Part shown: piece by piece, positions 26,472 through 36,742 of the stretch
Numbering within the stretch: the stretch's first letter is position 1
How the letters are laid out: every line of letters begins with the position of its first letter
DNA from: Prevotella sp. AGR2160
GTDB lineage: Bacteria; Bacteroidota; Bacteroidia; Bacteroidales; Bacteroidaceae
DNA length: 64,000 nt
Direction of reading: 5' to 3'
NCBI RefSeq assembly: GCF_000424185.1
Contig: NZ_AUJK01000001.1
Coordinates: 186,001 to 250,000, forward strand
Translations under genes and position numbers: made by a program
Notes under the pieces: generated by a model
The model's input: the letters and a program-made list of their open reading frames with translations, nothing else
What the model was told of the DNA's origin: nothing
The model's database searches: none

Positions 26472-28979
26472 TTATAATTCTACCAGCACCTCATGATGTC
26501 CCGACAGACAGGGGATGAGGTTGCCGCTGACGGGCTTGCCGTCGACGGAGAGGGAGCGGACGCCCTTCTGACGGCCGTTGGGATTACGGACGGTGATGTC
26601 GTAGTCAGCGCCACGGAAGCGGCGGTGGACACGGTATTCACGGGCCTCGGCGGGCAGACAGGGATCGATGCGCAGACCTTCGAAGTCGGGCTGGATACCG
26701 AGGATGAACTCGGAGACGGTATACCACATCCAGGCGGCCGTACCCGTGAGCCAGGAGTTCTTACCCTCACCGGGACGGAAGGCATCCTTGCCGGCCACCA
26801 TCTGACAGTTCACGTAAGGCTCCACCTTATGGAGCGTCTGGTATTTCTCCTCGACATACGACGGCAGGATCTTCTTGTAGTGTTCCCAGGCATCATTGCC
26901 GCGGCCGTCCACCGTCTCACCGATGATCACCCAGGGGTTGTTATGGCAGAAGATACCGGCATTCTCCTTATAGCCCTCGGGATAGGAGCTGATCTCACCA
27001 TATTCTACATAGTAATGGGTGAAGGCGGGGTTGTTGAGCACGATGCCATGCTCGCACTCCATACGTTCCTTGACACTGTCAAGAGCCTTGTCGCAGAGGC
27101 CGTCCTCAAGACCGATACCGGCCATGGTGCACCAGCCCTGGCTTTCGATGAAGATCTGTCCCTCACGGTTCTCATGGGAACCGATCTTCCGGCCATAGAA
27201 GTCATAGGCGCGGAGGAACCAGTTGCCGTCCCATCCATGGGCTTTCACGGCCGCCATCATCTTGTCGACCTCCGTCTGCATGCGGTCTCCCTCGGCGGCA
27301 TAATCGGCGGCAGCCTTCACGGCCTTCGGATGGTCAGCCAGAAAGCGGCACAGGGCGACATAGTCCTTTGCCGTGACGACGAAAAGGCCGGCGATCATCA
27401 CGCTCTCCGCCTTCGACCCCTTGGAGTTGTTCTCCGTGGTCTGGAAGCTCTCGTTAGGATCCCAGGAGAAGCAGTTCAGGTTCAGACAGTCGTTCCAGTC
27501 GGCACGTCCGATGAGCGGCAGTCCGTGGGGACCGAGGTTATGGACGACATGATTCAGCGAGATGGTCAGATGTTCCATGAGTGTCTTCTCCGTTCCCGGC
27601 TGGTTGTCAAAGGGCACCTGTTCGTCGAGGATGGAGAAGTCACCCGTCTCCTTGAGGTAGGCCACGGTACCGAAGATCAGCCAACAGGGATCATCATTGA
27701 AGCCGCCACCGATATCGTTGTTGCCCCGTTTCGTCAACGGCTGGTACTGGTGATAGCAGCCACCGTCGGGGAACTGCGTAGCGGCGATGTCGAGGATACG
27801 CTGGCGGGCACGCTCGGGGATGAGATGTACGAAGCCCACGAGGTCCTGGTTGGAGTCGCGGAAGCCCATGCCACGGCCGATACCCGACTCAAAGAAGGAG
27901 GCGCTGCGGCTCATGCAGAAGGTCACCATACACTGATACTGATTCCAGATGTTCACCATCCGGTCGAGTTTGTCATTATCCGTAGAGACCCGGAAGATGC
28001 CCAACAGCTGATCCCAGTAGTCCCGGAGCTCCCCGAAAGCCTTGTCTACCTTCTCCGGCGTGTCGTAGGCATCGATGAGGACATGAGCCTTCTCCTTATT
28101 AATAACATGGTCGAGACCGTCCTCAGCACTGTAGTTGCCCTCGGCGTCAATCCATTTCTTGTCCTGCTCATTCTCCACATAACCGAGGATGAAGATCAGG
28201 TCCTTCTGCTCACCCGGCTTCAAGGTCACCTCCACCGACTGTGAGGCGATCGGGCTCCAGCCATGGGCCACGGAGTTACGGCTATGGCCGTCGACGACGA
28301 CATCGGGGGCACTCTTCTCACTGTACAGTCCCATGAAGGTCTCACGGTCGGTATCGAAACCGGCGATGGGCTGGTTGACATGATAGAAGGCATAGTGGTT
28401 ACGGCGCTCGCGGTATTCCGTCTTATGATAGATCGTAGAACCCTCGATCTCCACCTCACCGGTAGAGAAGTTACGCTGGAAGTTCTCCATATCCGTGGCG
28501 GCATTCCACAGGCACCACTCCTCGAAGGAGAAAACAGTAAGGTGCTTCTCCGTCTGACTGTTATTCGTCAGGGTCATCCGCTGTACCTCACAGTGGGCAT
28601 GGAGGGGCACGAAAAAGAGCACGGAGGCCGTGATGCCGTCCTTGGCGCCGGTGATGCGGGTATAGTTCATGCCATGGCGGCACTCATAACTGTCGAGGGG
28701 TGTGCGGCAGGGTTTCCATCCGGGGTTCCAGATGGTCTCTCCGTCCTTGATATAGAAATAGCGGCCGTCGTTGTCCATCGGCACGTTGTTATAACGGTAG
28801 CGCGTGATACGGCGGAATTTCGCGTCGCGGTAGAAGGAGTAGCCACCGGCGGTATTACTGATGAGGGAGAAGAAGTCCTCGTTGCCGAGGTAGTTGATCC
28901 AGGGCCACGGCGTCCTGGGATCGGTGATGACATACTCACGATGGGCGTCATCGAAATGACCATAGCGTTTTTGTTCCAT
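26472..28979 (-). CDS. GH94 disaccharide phosphorylase (cellobiose-phosphorylase-like)
   Basis: An 835-residue cytoplasmic enzyme that would split a beta-linked disaccharide with phosphate to give a sugar 1-phosphate and a free sugar. Seen: the N-terminal start [20 protein letters not shown] with [37 protein letters not shown], and the catalytic aspartate region [20 protein letters not shown], all close to cellobiose phosphorylase. No signal peptide. Cellobiose is the most likely substrate, but related GH94 enzymes act on other beta-glucosides or chitobiose. The ATG at 28979 is chosen because the -7 box lies at 29016-29023. Confidence 0.9.
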   Translation of the reverse strand: MEQKRYGHFDDAHREYVITDPRTPWPWINYLGNEDFFSLISNTAGGYSFYRDAKFRRITRYRYNNVPMDNDGRYFYIKDGETIWNPGWKPCRTPLDSYECRHGMNYTRITGAKDGITASVLFFVPLHAHCEVQRMTLTNNSQTEKHLTVFSFEEWCLWNAATDMENFQRNFSTGEVEIEGSTIYHKTEYRERRNHYAFYHVNQPIAGFDTDRETFMGLYSEKSAPDVVVDGHSRNSVAHGWSPIASQSVEVTLKPGEQKDLIFILGYVENEQDKKWIDAEGNYSAEDGLDHVINKEKAHVLIDAYDTPEKVDKAFGELRDYWDQLLGIFRVSTDNDKLDRMVNIWNQYQCMVTFCMSRSASFFESGIGRGMGFRDSNQDLVGFVHLIPERARQRILDIAATQFPDGGCYHQYQPLTKRGNNDIGGGFNDDPCWLIFGTVAYLKETGDFSILDEQVPFDNQPGTEKTLMEHLTISLNHVVHNLGPHGLPLIGRADWNDCLNLNCFSWDPNESFQTTENNSKGSKAESVMIAGLFVVTAKDYVALCRFLADHPKAVKAAADYAAEGDRMQTEVDKMMAAVKAHGWDGNWFLRAYDFYGRKIGSHENREGQIFIESQGWCTMAGIGLEDGLCDKALDSVKERMECEHGIVLNNPAFTHYYVEYGEISSYPEGYKENAGIFCHNNPWVIIGETVDGRGNDAWEHYKKILPSYVEEKYQTLHKVEPYVNCQMVAGKDAFRPGEGKNSWLTGTAAWMWYTVSEFILGIQPDFEGLRIDPCLPAEAREYRVHRRFRGADYDITVRNPNGRQKGVRSLSVDGKPVSGNLIPCLSGHHEVLVEL

Positions 28980-29015
28980 GATTGTCAGTTGTATTGTTGT
29001 TAGTGATTTCCGGTA

Positions 29016-29023
29016 CAAAGGTA
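29016..29023 (-). promoter_or_regulatory. GH94 gene promoter -7 box
   Basis: TACCTTTG on the minus strand, 37 bases before the ATG. Confidence 0.6.
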
Positions 29024-29110
29024 AGGAAAAAAAAGGAAAAGACACAAAGAGAAGGCTGTTTTTTACGGTAGAGATGTTTCAAAAAGGGGAGGCGGAGGTA
29101 CTCCTCCCCC

Positions 29111-29554
29111 CTACTCGTCCTCGTCGAAATCGAAGTTGCTGTCGTCATCCCATCCGAAGAGGGCGGGATCGACGAAGGCATCGAGGGCACGGCGTTCCTT
29201 CTTCGTAGGACGGCCCGTGCCACGCGCCCGGTCGACGAAGCCGCTGATACGGCTCATCTCCAGGAGCTCATACTGTTTGGGATCGGTGACATTCTCGTAG
29301 ACCCCGGCGAGGAGCTTCGCCCCCACGCGCTGCTCGATGCAGTTCTTCACCTTAAAGGAATAGGTGATCGGCGGCTTACGGACACTGATCACGTCGCCCG
29401 TCTTGATGGTATGACTCGGCTTGGCATTGGCCCCGTCAATGGTGACGCGTCCGTTCTTACAGGCGTCGGCGGCGATGGAGCGTGTCTTGAAGATGCGTGC
29501 CGCCCACAGCCATTTGTCCAGACGGGCACTGTCATGCTGTTGCAGTTCTTTCAT
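29111..29554 (-). CDS. hslR: S4-domain RNA-binding protein (Hsp15-like)
   Basis: A 147-residue protein. The S4 RNA-binding domain fills residues about 10-75 ([25 protein letters not shown], then RVTIDG and [10 protein letters not shown]), as in Hsp15, which rescues stalled 50S subunits carrying nascent chains. A basic stretch ([11 protein letters not shown]) and an acidic tail ([12 protein letters not shown]) follow. It overlaps pth by four bases and is third in an rplY-pth-hslR operon linked by ribosome function. Confidence 0.9.
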   Translation of the reverse strand: MKELQQHDSARLDKWLWAARIFKTRSIAADACKNGRVTIDGANAKPSHTIKTGDVISVRKPPITYSFKVKNCIEQRVGAKLLAGVYENVTDPKQYELLEMSRISGFVDRARGTGRPTKKERRALDAFVDPALFGWDDDSNFDFDEDE

Positions 29555-30120
29555 TTTCCCAGTTTATTGAAATCATTCATTGTCACGTCGATGCCGGCGA
29601 GGACGAAGCTGCGGATGATATCGCAGGCCGTCTCGATGGCCGGCGTGAGGACTTTCATCTCCTCCTCACTGTAATGGCCGAGGACCCAGTCGATCTGTCC
29701 GCCCCGCGGATAGTCATGACCGATGCCCATGCGCAGACGGGCATAGTCCTGTCCGATGAGCTGCTGGATATGTCCCAGACCATTATGACCACCGTTACTG
29801 CCGTTGGCCTTCAGTCGGAAATGTCCCAGGGGCAGGGCGACATCATCGGAGATGACGAGGAGCCGTTTCTGGTCGATATTCTCCTTGTTCAACCAGTAGC
29901 GCACGGCATTGCCACTGAGGTTCATGAATGTCGTCGGTTTGAGGAGAATCACCTTCCGGCCTTTGAGAGAAGTCTCGGCGACGAAGCCGTACCGGCGGTC
30001 CTCAAAACAAATATTGGACGCTTTAGCGAAAGCGTCCAATACCATAAATCCTGTATTGTGACGGGTCCCGGCATATTCATCACCGGGATTTCCCAGTCCA
30101 CAAATCAAATATTTGTCCAT
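29551..30120 (-). CDS. pth: Peptidyl-tRNA hydrolase
   Basis: Recycles peptidyl-tRNAs that fall off ribosomes. The 189-residue protein has the family start [22 protein letters not shown], with the catalytic histidine in RHNTGF, then [22 protein letters not shown] and [12 protein letters not shown]. Its gene starts five bases after the rplY stop. Confidence 0.97.
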   Translation of the reverse strand: MDKYLICGLGNPGDEYAGTRHNTGFMVLDAFAKASNICFEDRRYGFVAETSLKGRKVILLKPTTFMNLSGNAVRYWLNKENIDQKRLLVISDDVALPLGHFRLKANGSNGGHNGLGHIQQLIGQDYARLRMGIGHDYPRGGQIDWVLGHYSEEEMKVLTPAIETACDIIRSFVLAGIDVTMNDFNKLGK

Positions 30121-30125
30121 TCCGA

Positions 30126-30773
30126 TTATTTAGCCTCTTCAGCAGGAGCCTCAGCAGCTGCATCGTCGCCCTCAGCAGCCTCAGCGGTATCGTCGGAAGA
30201 AGCGGCAGCGTTACGTGTCATCTTGATGGAGCAGACAACGACGCTCTTCGGCGTAGCCATCTCCAGACCCTCGAAGCTCAGGTCGCCGACACGGATGCTC
30301 TTACCGATCTTCAGAGCGGTGACATCGATGTCGAGGTGCTCAGGGATCTGCTGATAAGGAGCGGTGACATTGATCTTACGGATGGAGAGGTTCATACGAC
30401 CACCATCGCGGACACCCTGTGCCAGACCGACGAGCTTCACGGGGATACCGATCGTGATCGGCTTCTGGTCGTTGACCTCGAGGAAGTCGACGTGCAGAAG
30501 AGCGTCGGTGACGGGATGGAACTGCAGCTCCTTCAGGATAGCCGTGTGGTTCTCACCGTCGATAGTGAGGTTGATGACATAGATGTGGGGAGTGTAGACC
30601 ACCTTACGGAGCTCAGACATCGGAGCAGCGAAGGACAGGGCGACGGGCTTGCCGTTCTCGTCCTTGGCCTCACCATAGAGGTTGCAGGGAACCATACCCT
30701 CCTTACGGAGAGCCTTTGAAGCTTTCTTGCCAAGGTCTGTACGCTTCTGACCTGAAACAGTAATCTCTTTCAT
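30126..30773 (-). CDS. rplY: 50S ribosomal protein L25 (Ctc form)
   Basis: Binds 5S rRNA in the large subunit. The 215-residue product is the long (general stress protein Ctc) form: an L25 domain (about 1-95, [20 protein letters not shown]), a beta-barrel domain TL5 (about 96-185) and an Ala/Glu-rich acidic tail ([18 protein letters not shown]). It is first in the operon with pth and hslR. Confidence 0.95.
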   Translation of the reverse strand: MKEITVSGQKRTDLGKKASKALRKEGMVPCNLYGEAKDENGKPVALSFAAPMSELRKVVYTPHIYVINLTIDGENHTAILKELQFHPVTDALLHVDFLEVNDQKPITIGIPVKLVGLAQGVRDGGRMNLSIRKINVTAPYQQIPEHLDIDVTALKIGKSIRVGDLSFEGLEMATPKSVVVCSIKMTRNAAASSDDTAEAAEGDDAAAEAPAEEAK

Positions 30774-30858
30774 TTCGAATAAATGTTAATGTGTTACTCT
30801 AAATTAAATGTTGTATTAATTCGCCATCACACGGAGATGCTTTGACGAAAAGCGGGTG

Positions 30859-30889
30859 CAAAGGTACACATTTTTGGTGAGACCAACAA
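30859..30889 (-). promoter_or_regulatory. rplY operon promoter
   Basis: Minus strand TTG (complement of 30887-30889), 20 bases, TACCTTTG (complement of 30859-30866), leaving about 80 bases of leader, enough for autoregulation by L25, which is not proven. Confidence 0.7.
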
Positions 30890-30927
30890 CTTTTCTATTA
30901 AAAAAACTTGTTTTTCCCCCCTTTTTC

Positions 30928-30958
30928 TTGCGTATATGGTGGGAATTGTCTAAATTTG
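30928..30958 (+). promoter_or_regulatory. nusB operon promoter
   Basis: TTG 30928-30930, 20 bases, TAAATTTG 30951-30958; about 40 bases before the nusB ATG. Confidence 0.7.
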
Positions 30959-30998
30959 CAGTGTCATAACAGCAAAACGAACCATAAATTATTGGAGA

Positions 30999-31982
30999 AT
31001 GATTAATAGGCAGCTGATAAGAATCAAGATCGTACAGTTGACGTATGCCTACTACCTCAACGGAGGAAAGAACATGGATACGGCAGAGAAAGAACTGATA
31101 TTCAGTCTTTCCAAGGCCTACGACCTGTATAATGATCTGCTCTACCTCATCGTGGCCATCACCCAGGAGGCCCGTCGTCAGAATGACGTCCTCACGGCCA
31201 AGGCAGAGCGCGAGGGCACAGAGGCGCCGTCGCCCAAATTCGCTTTCAATAAGTTCGCCGTCCAGCTTGAAGAGAACAAGATGCTCGGTGAGTTTATCGA
31301 AAATCAGAAATTCACATGGAAGGACGATATTGAGCTCGTCCGCAAGATCCTTTCTCTCATCGAACAGAGTGAGATCTATCAGGATTACATGTCCGCTACC
31401 GACGACAGCTATGAGGCTGACCGTGAGTTGTGGCGGAAGCTCTATAAAAAGTTTATCATGGACAATGTCGACCTCGACGATGTCCTGGAAGACAAGAGCC
31501 TGTATTGGAATGACGACAAGGAGATTGTCGACACCTTCGTGGTGAAGACCATCAAGCTGTTCGATCCCAATGAGAAAGCCGACCAGGAGCTCCTCCCCGA
31601 ATATAAGGACGAGGAGGACCGTGAGCTGGCCCGTAAGATCTTCCGTGCCACCATCCTCAATGCCGACACCTATCAGCGCTATATGAGTGAGATGAGCCGC
31701 AACTGGGATCTGAGCCGTCTGGCCTTCATGGATCTGATCATCATGCAGATCGCCATTGCCGAGATGATGACCATCCCGAGTATCCCGCTCAACGTGACGA
31801 TCAACGAGTATGTGGAACTGGCGAAGGTCTACAGTACGCCGAAGTCAGGCCGTTATGTCAACGGCATGCTCGACTCCATCGCCCGTAACCTCATCGCCCA
31901 GGGTAAGCTTCTGAAGACCTTCGAGGCACCCACGCCGGCCCATGAGGCAAAGGCACCGCAGGAGAATGCTCCCCAAGAATAA
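30999..31982 (+). CDS. nusB: Transcription antitermination factor NusB, long Bacteroidota form
   Basis: NusB binds boxA RNA with S10 to keep RNA polymerase moving through rRNA operons. Only the last 150 or so residues of this 327-residue protein match the classic fold (SRLAFMDLIIMQIAIAEMM; VTINEYVELAKVYSTPKSGRYVNGMLD). The first 170 residues are an added helical region that starts INRQLIRIKIVQLTYAYYLNGG, which resembles the NusB N-terminus split apart by an insertion. This long form is normal in the phylum. The Pro/Ala-rich tail is variable. Confidence 0.93.
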   Translation: MINRQLIRIKIVQLTYAYYLNGGKNMDTAEKELIFSLSKAYDLYNDLLYLIVAITQEARRQNDVLTAKAEREGTEAPSPKFAFNKFAVQLEENKMLGEFIENQKFTWKDDIELVRKILSLIEQSEIYQDYMSATDDSYEADRELWRKLYKKFIMDNVDLDDVLEDKSLYWNDDKEIVDTFVVKTIKLFDPNEKADQELLPEYKDEEDRELARKIFRATILNADTYQRYMSEMSRNWDLSRLAFMDLIIMQIAIAEMMTIPSIPLNVTINEYVELAKVYSTPKSGRYVNGMLDSIARNLIAQGKLLKTFEAPTPAHEAKAPQENAPQE

Positions 31983-32006
31983 AGAAACAAACAAATAAGA
32001 ATAAAG

Positions 32007-32336
32007 ATGAATACAATGATTTTATCCGCTCAGGCTGCCCAGCAGGGCGGTGGACTGGGATTCCTGGTGATGATGGTCGCCATCTTCGTCATCATGTGGC
32101 TTTTCATGGTCCGTCCCCAGCAGAAGAAGCAGAAGAAGATCCGCGAGTTCCAGAACGCTATCAAGGCTGGTGATCAGGTTGTCACCGGTGGCGGTATCTA
32201 TGGTACCGTCCGGTTTATCGACCAGGCCCGCAACACCGTTGACCTCGAGGTCGCTCATGGTGTCACCATCAAGGTCGACCGTGGCTATATCTTCCAGAGC
32301 ACCGATGCTGCCGCAGCTACCACGGCACAGAAATAA
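32007..32336 (+). CDS. yajC: Preprotein translocase accessory subunit YajC
   Basis: A 109-residue protein with one N-terminal span (LGFLVMMVAIFVIMWLFMV) and the family motif RPQQKKQKKIREFQNAIKAGDQVVTGGGIYG. It joins SecDF in the inner membrane. It is 24 bases after nusB, and the YbbR-like gene follows. Confidence 0.96.
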   Translation: MNTMILSAQAAQQGGGLGFLVMMVAIFVIMWLFMVRPQQKKQKKIREFQNAIKAGDQVVTGGGIYGTVRFIDQARNTVDLEVAHGVTIKVDRGYIFQSTDAAAATTAQK

Positions 32337-32351
32337 ATTTCCAGAAGAGCA

Positions 32352-33332
32352 TTGAACAGACTCAAGAATACGGAACACCTGGTCAGAGACTCCGTGCTGA
32401 AAATCTTCAACAAGGAGTTTCTGACTTTTTTGTTCTTCTTCGTCCTCAGCGGTATCTTCTGGCTGATGATGGCACTCAACGAGACCTATGAGAAAGAGGT
32501 CCCCGTGCGCGTGCGCCTGACGGGCATACCGAAGAATGTCGTCATCACCCAGGATATCAATGATACCGTGATGGTGACGATGCGGGACAAGGGGTTCTAT
32601 ATCGCGGCCTATATGCTCAAGGGCTACCTAGCCCCCGTGTCCTTCGCCTTCGACAATTATGCCAACGACAAGGTGGAGAAAGGGGTCATACCGGCCGCAG
32701 ACATCGTCAAGGCCGTAAGCCTGCAGCTCCAGGGATCGACGAAGGTGATGTCGCTGAAGCCCGACCATCTCGAGTTCTATTACAACTACGGACTCTCGAA
32801 GACGGTCCCCGTACGTCTCTCCGGCGTCATACGCCCCTCTGCCAGCTGTTACCTCGCGAAGGTACTGTTCTGGCCCGATCATGTCACGGTCTATGCCTCA
32901 CAGCATGTCCTCGACAGTATCCAGTATGTCACGACAGAGGACCTGCGCATCACCAACTTCAACGATACGGTCATCCGCCGGGTGCCGCTGATGAAGATCC
33001 GCGGCGCGAAGATCATGCCGGTGACGGTCCGTCTCGGCCTCTTCCCCGATATCCTCACCGAGGAGAGCATCGAGGTGCCTATCGAAGCGGTCAATATGCC
33101 CCCCGACAAGGTCTTCCGGCCCTTCCCCAATAAGATCCGGGTACATTTCACCATCGGTGCCAGTCAGTTCCGCCATATCCGGCCCGAGCAGTTCATCGTC
33201 GTCGCCGACTACAATGAGATTGCCCGTCAGCCCTCGTCGAAGTGTAACCTCTATCTGAAGTCGGCACCGAAGGAAGTCCGGCATCCGACCTTGGAATTCA
33301 ACCAGGTGGACTACCTCATCGAGCAAGAATAA
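32352..33332 (+). CDS. YbbR-like domain protein with one N-terminal membrane span
   Basis: A 326-residue protein. Residues about 22-42 are a transmembrane span (LTFLFFFVLSGIFWLMMAL). The rest forms periplasmic YbbR-like beta domains (PVRVRLTGIPKNVVITQDINDTVMVTMRDKG; VPVRLSGVIRPS). Related CdaR proteins regulate diadenylate cyclase in Firmicutes, but that role is not established here. The start must be the TTG at 32352: the first in-frame ATG is inside the membrane span and would remove it. A short spacer (15 bases) to yajC fits an operon. Confidence 0.85.
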   Translation: MNRLKNTEHLVRDSVLKIFNKEFLTFLFFFVLSGIFWLMMALNETYEKEVPVRVRLTGIPKNVVITQDINDTVMVTMRDKGFYIAAYMLKGYLAPVSFAFDNYANDKVEKGVIPAADIVKAVSLQLQGSTKVMSLKPDHLEFYYNYGLSKTVPVRLSGVIRPSASCYLAKVLFWPDHVTVYASQHVLDSIQYVTTEDLRITNFNDTVIRRVPLMKIRGAKIMPVTVRLGLFPDILTEESIEVPIEAVNMPPDKVFRPFPNKIRVHFTIGASQFRHIRPEQFIVVADYNEIARQPSSKCNLYLKSAPKEVRHPTLEFNQVDYLIEQE

Positions 33333-33341
33333 CTTCAAATC

Positions 33342-33902
33342 ATGCATATTGCGATTACGGGCGGCATAGGATCCGGAAAATCCTATGTCTGCCATCTATT
33401 GGAACAACGGGGCATTCAGGTCTACGACTGTGATGCCGCCGCCAAACGCCTCATGCGTGAGGACGCGCCGCTCAGAGAGGCGCTGAAGGCACTCGTAGGC
33501 CCACAGGTCTATGAGGGAACTACCCTGCAGAAACGGGTGCTGGCCGCCTTCCTCCTGGAGAGTGAGGCCCACAAGCAGGCCGTCAACGATGTCGTCCACC
33601 CCGCCGTCGCCCGTGACTTCCTCCGTAGTGGCATGGTGTGGCTCGAGAGTGCCATCCTCTTTGAGAGTGGCTTCGACCGCCGCATATCCTTCGACAAGAT
33701 CGTTATGGTCTCTGCCCCCGAGGCGCTCCGTGCCAAGCGGATCATGGCCCGTGACCATCTCTCCCAAGAGAAGGCGGAGGAATGGATCCGCTGTCAGATG
33801 TCGCAGGAGGAGGTGCGACGCCGCTCCGATTTCGAGATCATCAACGACGGACGCCCCCTGGAGCCACAAGTCGAGGCGCTACTTCTAAAAGTAAAAAAGT
33901 AA
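33342..33902 (+). CDS. coaE: Dephospho-CoA kinase
   Basis: Last step of coenzyme A synthesis. The 186-residue product starts MHIAITGGIGSGKSYVC with the P-loop at residues 7-14, followed by YDCDAAAKRLMRED and the lid region ARDHLSQEKAEEWIRCQ. The last residues, LLLKVKK, come from a P5 AAAAGTA array that runs through the stop codon, so the natural C-terminus has been replaced. Confidence 0.95.
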   Translation: MHIAITGGIGSGKSYVCHLLEQRGIQVYDCDAAAKRLMREDAPLREALKALVGPQVYEGTTLQKRVLAAFLLESEAHKQAVNDVVHPAVARDFLRSGMVWLESAILFESGFDRRISFDKIVMVSAPEALRAKRIMARDHLSQEKAEEWIRCQMSQEEVRRRSDFEIINDGRPLEPQVEALLLKVKK

Positions 33903-33922
33903 AAAAGTAAAAAAGTAAAAAA
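33887..33922 (+). repeat. P5 AAAAGTA array, single arm
   Basis: Five heptad-like units (AAAAGT/AAAAAAGT) at the end of coaE, without the inverted partner arm seen at 6984-7110 and 44278-44378. Confidence 0.8.
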
Positions 33923-33935
33923 CGAAAACATAAAA

Positions 33936-34370
33936 ATGGAAACAATTCTCTCTATCTCCGGCAAGCCGGGCTTGTATAAGCTCGTGAGCCGTGGCAAAAT
34001 GAATCTGATTGTAGAGGCCCTCGATGAGAGCCACAAGCGTGTCCCCGCCTTCGCCACCGACCGTGTGACGTCGCTCGGCGATATCGCCATGTATACCGAT
34101 GATGAGGATGTGCCTCTGTGGCAGGTCCTCGAGAATGTCGGCAAGAAGGAGAACAACCAGGTCAGCACCTTCAAGTATAAGAAGGCCAGTGCTAAGGATC
34201 TCCACGAATACTTCGCTGCCGTCCTCCCCAACTACGACCGTGACCGTGTCCACGACAGTGACATCAAGAAGCTCCTGCAGTGGTACAACATCCTCGTCAG
34301 TGCCGGCATCACCGATTTCAAGACCGTTTTGGCACCTACAGAGGGTGAGAATGTCGACGACCGTCAATAA
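33936..34370 (+). CDS. DUF5606 protein
   Basis: A 144-residue protein found throughout Bacteroidota. It opens with a small beta-rich domain (ETILSISGKPGLYKLVSRGKMNLIVEAL), continues with KRVPAFATDRVTSLGDIAMYT, and closes with a helical half (DLHEYFAAVLPNYDRDRVHDSDIKKLLQWY). No enzymatic motif is visible and its function is unknown. It follows coaE and precedes the Ca2+/Na+ antiporter by nine bases. Confidence 0.88.
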   Translation: METILSISGKPGLYKLVSRGKMNLIVEALDESHKRVPAFATDRVTSLGDIAMYTDDEDVPLWQVLENVGKKENNQVSTFKYKKASAKDLHEYFAAVLPNYDRDRVHDSDIKKLLQWYNILVSAGITDFKTVLAPTEGENVDDRQ

Positions 34371-34379
34371 GCTGCCGTC

Positions 34380-35300
34380 ATGGTCGACATCATCCTCTTT
34401 ATTGTAGGAATCATCCTCGTTCTCAAGGGTGCCGACTGGCTCACCGATGGCAGTGTCGCCGTGGCCTCGCGCCTTGGCGTCTCACAGCTCGTCATCGGCT
34501 TGACCATCGTCGCCATGGGAACGAGCATGCCCGAGTTCTGCGTCAGTCTCTTCTCGGCTCTGAAGGGAACGCCGGACCTCGCTGTGGGTAATGTGGTGGG
34601 CTCGAATATCTTCAATGCCCTCCTCATCGTCGGTGTCGCCGCCCTCGTGGCGCCGATGACGATCCGCCGGAGTACGGTGAAGCGTGACATCCCCTTCGCC
34701 GTCCTCGCCTCCGTGGCCCTGATGCTGATGTGCCTCGACAACCATATCGGTCGCCTGGATGCCTTCATCCTCATCATCCTCTTCGCCATCTTCATGACGA
34801 TGACCCTCCGAGGGGCCCGTAAGGATGCGGAGGAGCCACAAGGGGAAACGAAAACATTGCCGACGGGTAAGGCGGTCGTCTTCATCCTCCTCGGTCTGGC
34901 CGGACTGATCATTGGCTCCAACCTCTTCGTCGACAGTGCCAGCAGTATCGCCCGCAGCCTCGGCGTCAGTGATGCCGTCATCGGACTGACCATCGTCGCC
35001 GGTGGCACCTCCCTGCCCGAGCTCGCCACGAGTGTGGTGTCCGCCCGGAAAGGCAACAGTGGTATCGCCATCGGTAATGTACTGGGATCGAATGTGTTCA
35101 ACATCCTCTTCATCCTCGGCATCACCGGACTCATCCAGCCTATGGCGATCACGGGTATCACGATGGTAGACCTCAGTGTGATGGTCCTGAGCATGTGTCT
35201 GCTCTGGCTCTTCTCCTTCACGCGCTATCGTATCCAGCGCTGGGAGGGTGCCGTCCTCACCGCTGCCTTCATCGGATATATGGCCTGGCTGTTGGCCTAA
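34380..35300 (+). CDS. Calcium/sodium antiporter (CaCA family, YrbG-like)
   Basis: A 306-residue inner-membrane protein with about ten spans arranged as two inverted halves. Each half has the alpha-repeat motif: VIGLTIVAMGTSMPEFCVSL with GNVVGSNIFNALLIVG, and VIGLTIVAGGTSLPELATSV with GNVLGSNVFNILFILG. The acidic residues in these motifs bind the cation. It probably exchanges Ca2+ for Na+ or H+. Confidence 0.93.
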   Translation: MVDIILFIVGIILVLKGADWLTDGSVAVASRLGVSQLVIGLTIVAMGTSMPEFCVSLFSALKGTPDLAVGNVVGSNIFNALLIVGVAALVAPMTIRRSTVKRDIPFAVLASVALMLMCLDNHIGRLDAFILIILFAIFMTMTLRGARKDAEEPQGETKTLPTGKAVVFILLGLAGLIIGSNLFVDSASSIARSLGVSDAVIGLTIVAGGTSLPELATSVVSARKGNSGIAIGNVLGSNVFNILFILGITGLIQPMAITGITMVDLSVMVLSMCLLWLFSFTRYRIQRWEGAVLTAAFIGYMAWLLA

Positions 35301-35331
35301 CGGTAGCCAATATCATTCATATACCCTATCT

Positions 35332-35360
35332 GTAGGTGGCCGCCATGTTGCGGCCACGCA
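35332..35360. repeat. P4 palindrome
   Basis: GTAGGTGGCCGC, loop CATGTT, then GCGGCCACGCA. It stands between the antiporter and yhhQ and could terminate or buffer transcription. Related copies are at 43044-43072 and 61911-61946. Confidence 0.75.
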
Positions 35361-35416
35361 AGGAAGATAGGGAATATAAAAAGAGTGCTTGTCTAACCTC
35401 TTAAAAAACAAGAAAA

Positions 35417-36097
35417 ATGAAATCCAACACCAATCAGGTGAGTGTGCTGTTTCTGCTTGTCAGCATCCTCTTCTGCGTCTGCCTCATCACGGCAAACCTT
35501 CTCGAAACCAAGCAGATCGACGTATTCGGTATCTCGCTCACGGGGGGCCTCCTCGTCTTCCCCGTCTCCTATATCCTCAACGACTGTGTCTGTGAGGTAT
35601 GGGGCTATCAGAAGGCACGGCTGCTCATCTGGTGCGGCTTCGCGATGAACTTCTTCGTCGTCCTCATGGGAGCCCTCTGTGACTGGATTCCCGGCGCCCC
35701 CTGGTGGCATAATGATGCCGGTTTCCATGCCATCTTCGGACTGGCACCACGCATCGCCGCTGCCTCTTTCGTAGCCTTCCTCGCCGGCAGTTTCGCCAAT
35801 GCCTACGTGATGAGTCGCATGAAACTGCGTGACGGCAGCCGTCATTTCTCCCTCCGTGCCATCTGGAGCACCATTGTCGGGGAGAGTCTCGACTCCCTCA
35901 TCTTCTTCCCACTGGCCCTCGGCGGTGTCGTACCTTGGAAGGAGTTGCCGGCCATCATGCTCTGGCAGGTCTTCCTCAAGACCGCCTATGAAGTCGTCGT
36001 CCTCCCCGTCACCATCCGTGTCGTCCGTTGGATGAAAGCCACGGAAGGCTCCGATGTCTACGACGAGAATATCAGCTATAATATTTTTAAACTGTAA
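35417..36097 (+). CDS. yhhQ: Queuosine precursor transporter
   Basis: A 226-residue inner-membrane protein of the YhhQ/VUT family with about six spans ([46 protein letters not shown]). It imports queuine or preQ0/preQ1. The gene directly downstream is queF, and the one-base gap between stop and start supports a joint role in queuosine supply. Confidence 0.93.
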   Translation: MKSNTNQVSVLFLLVSILFCVCLITANLLETKQIDVFGISLTGGLLVFPVSYILNDCVCEVWGYQKARLLIWCGFAMNFFVVLMGALCDWIPGAPWWHNDAGFHAIFGLAPRIAAASFVAFLAGSFANAYVMSRMKLRDGSRHFSLRAIWSTIVGESLDSLIFFPLALGGVVPWKELPAIMLWQVFLKTAYEVVVLPVTIRVVRWMKATEGSDVYDENISYNIFKL

Positions 36098-36098
36098 A

Positions 36099-36566
36099 AT
36101 GGAAAATCAAGATTCAAGAAAGTCCGAAGGCTTGAAAGCCCTCGGCGCGAAGACAAAATATCGGATGGACTATGCCCCGGAGGTTTTGGAGACCTTCGTC
36201 AACAAACACCAGGATCATGACTACTGGGTACGCTTCAACTGTCCCGAGTTCACGTCCCTCTGCCCCATCACCGGTCAGCCGGACTTTGCGGAGATCCGCA
36301 TCTCCTATGTCCCTGACATCCGAATGGTGGAGAGCAAGAGTCTGAAACTCTACCTCTTCAGTTTCCGCAACCATGGTGACTTTCATGAAGACTGCGTGAA
36401 CATCATCATGAAGGATCTCATCCGTCTCATGGATCCGAAATATATCGAGGTCACGGGTCTCTTCACCCCTCGAGGCGGAATCTCTATCTATCCCTATGCC
36501 AACTACGGCCGTCCGGGGACGAAATGGGAACACCTCGCCGAACAGCGCTTCGCAACACACGAATAA
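36099..36566 (+). CDS. queF: NADPH-dependent 7-cyano-7-deazaguanine reductase
   Basis: Reduces preQ0 to preQ1 for queuosine tRNA modification. The 155-residue length marks the short (type I) form. The catalytic cysteine C55 and acid D62 lie in [13 protein letters not shown], at the same numbers as in the Bacillus enzyme; [20 protein letters not shown] carries the NADPH-site residues. The ATG at 36099 follows the yhhQ stop by one base. Confidence 0.96.
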   Translation: MENQDSRKSEGLKALGAKTKYRMDYAPEVLETFVNKHQDHDYWVRFNCPEFTSLCPITGQPDFAEIRISYVPDIRMVESKSLKLYLFSFRNHGDFHEDCVNIIMKDLIRLMDPKYIEVTGLFTPRGGISIYPYANYGRPGTKWEHLAEQRFATHE

Positions 36567-36577
36567 CCTGATCCCCT

Positions 36578-36694
36578 TGCAGGGGCCGTCCCTTGTGGCG
36601 GCCCGTCGGCGGTTACGCCGAATCGAATCGAGAAATAATTTCCTTTTTTGAATGCCGTTCCGGCATCGGGCCGCCACAAGGGACGGCCCCTGCA
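36578..36694. repeat. P1 cloverleaf palindrome, copy A
   Basis: 117 bp. The left arm 36578-36605 (TGCAGGGGCCGTCCC...) is the exact reverse complement of the right arm 36667-36694. Between them are two small hairpins, TCGGCG/CGCCGA and ATGCCG/CGGCAT, separated by a variable AT-rich stretch. It starts 11 bases after the queF stop. Confidence 0.9.
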
Positions 36695-36742
36695 AATGGC
36701 AGATTTACAACCGCATCCCTTGGGATGGGGTTGAGTAAGCCT

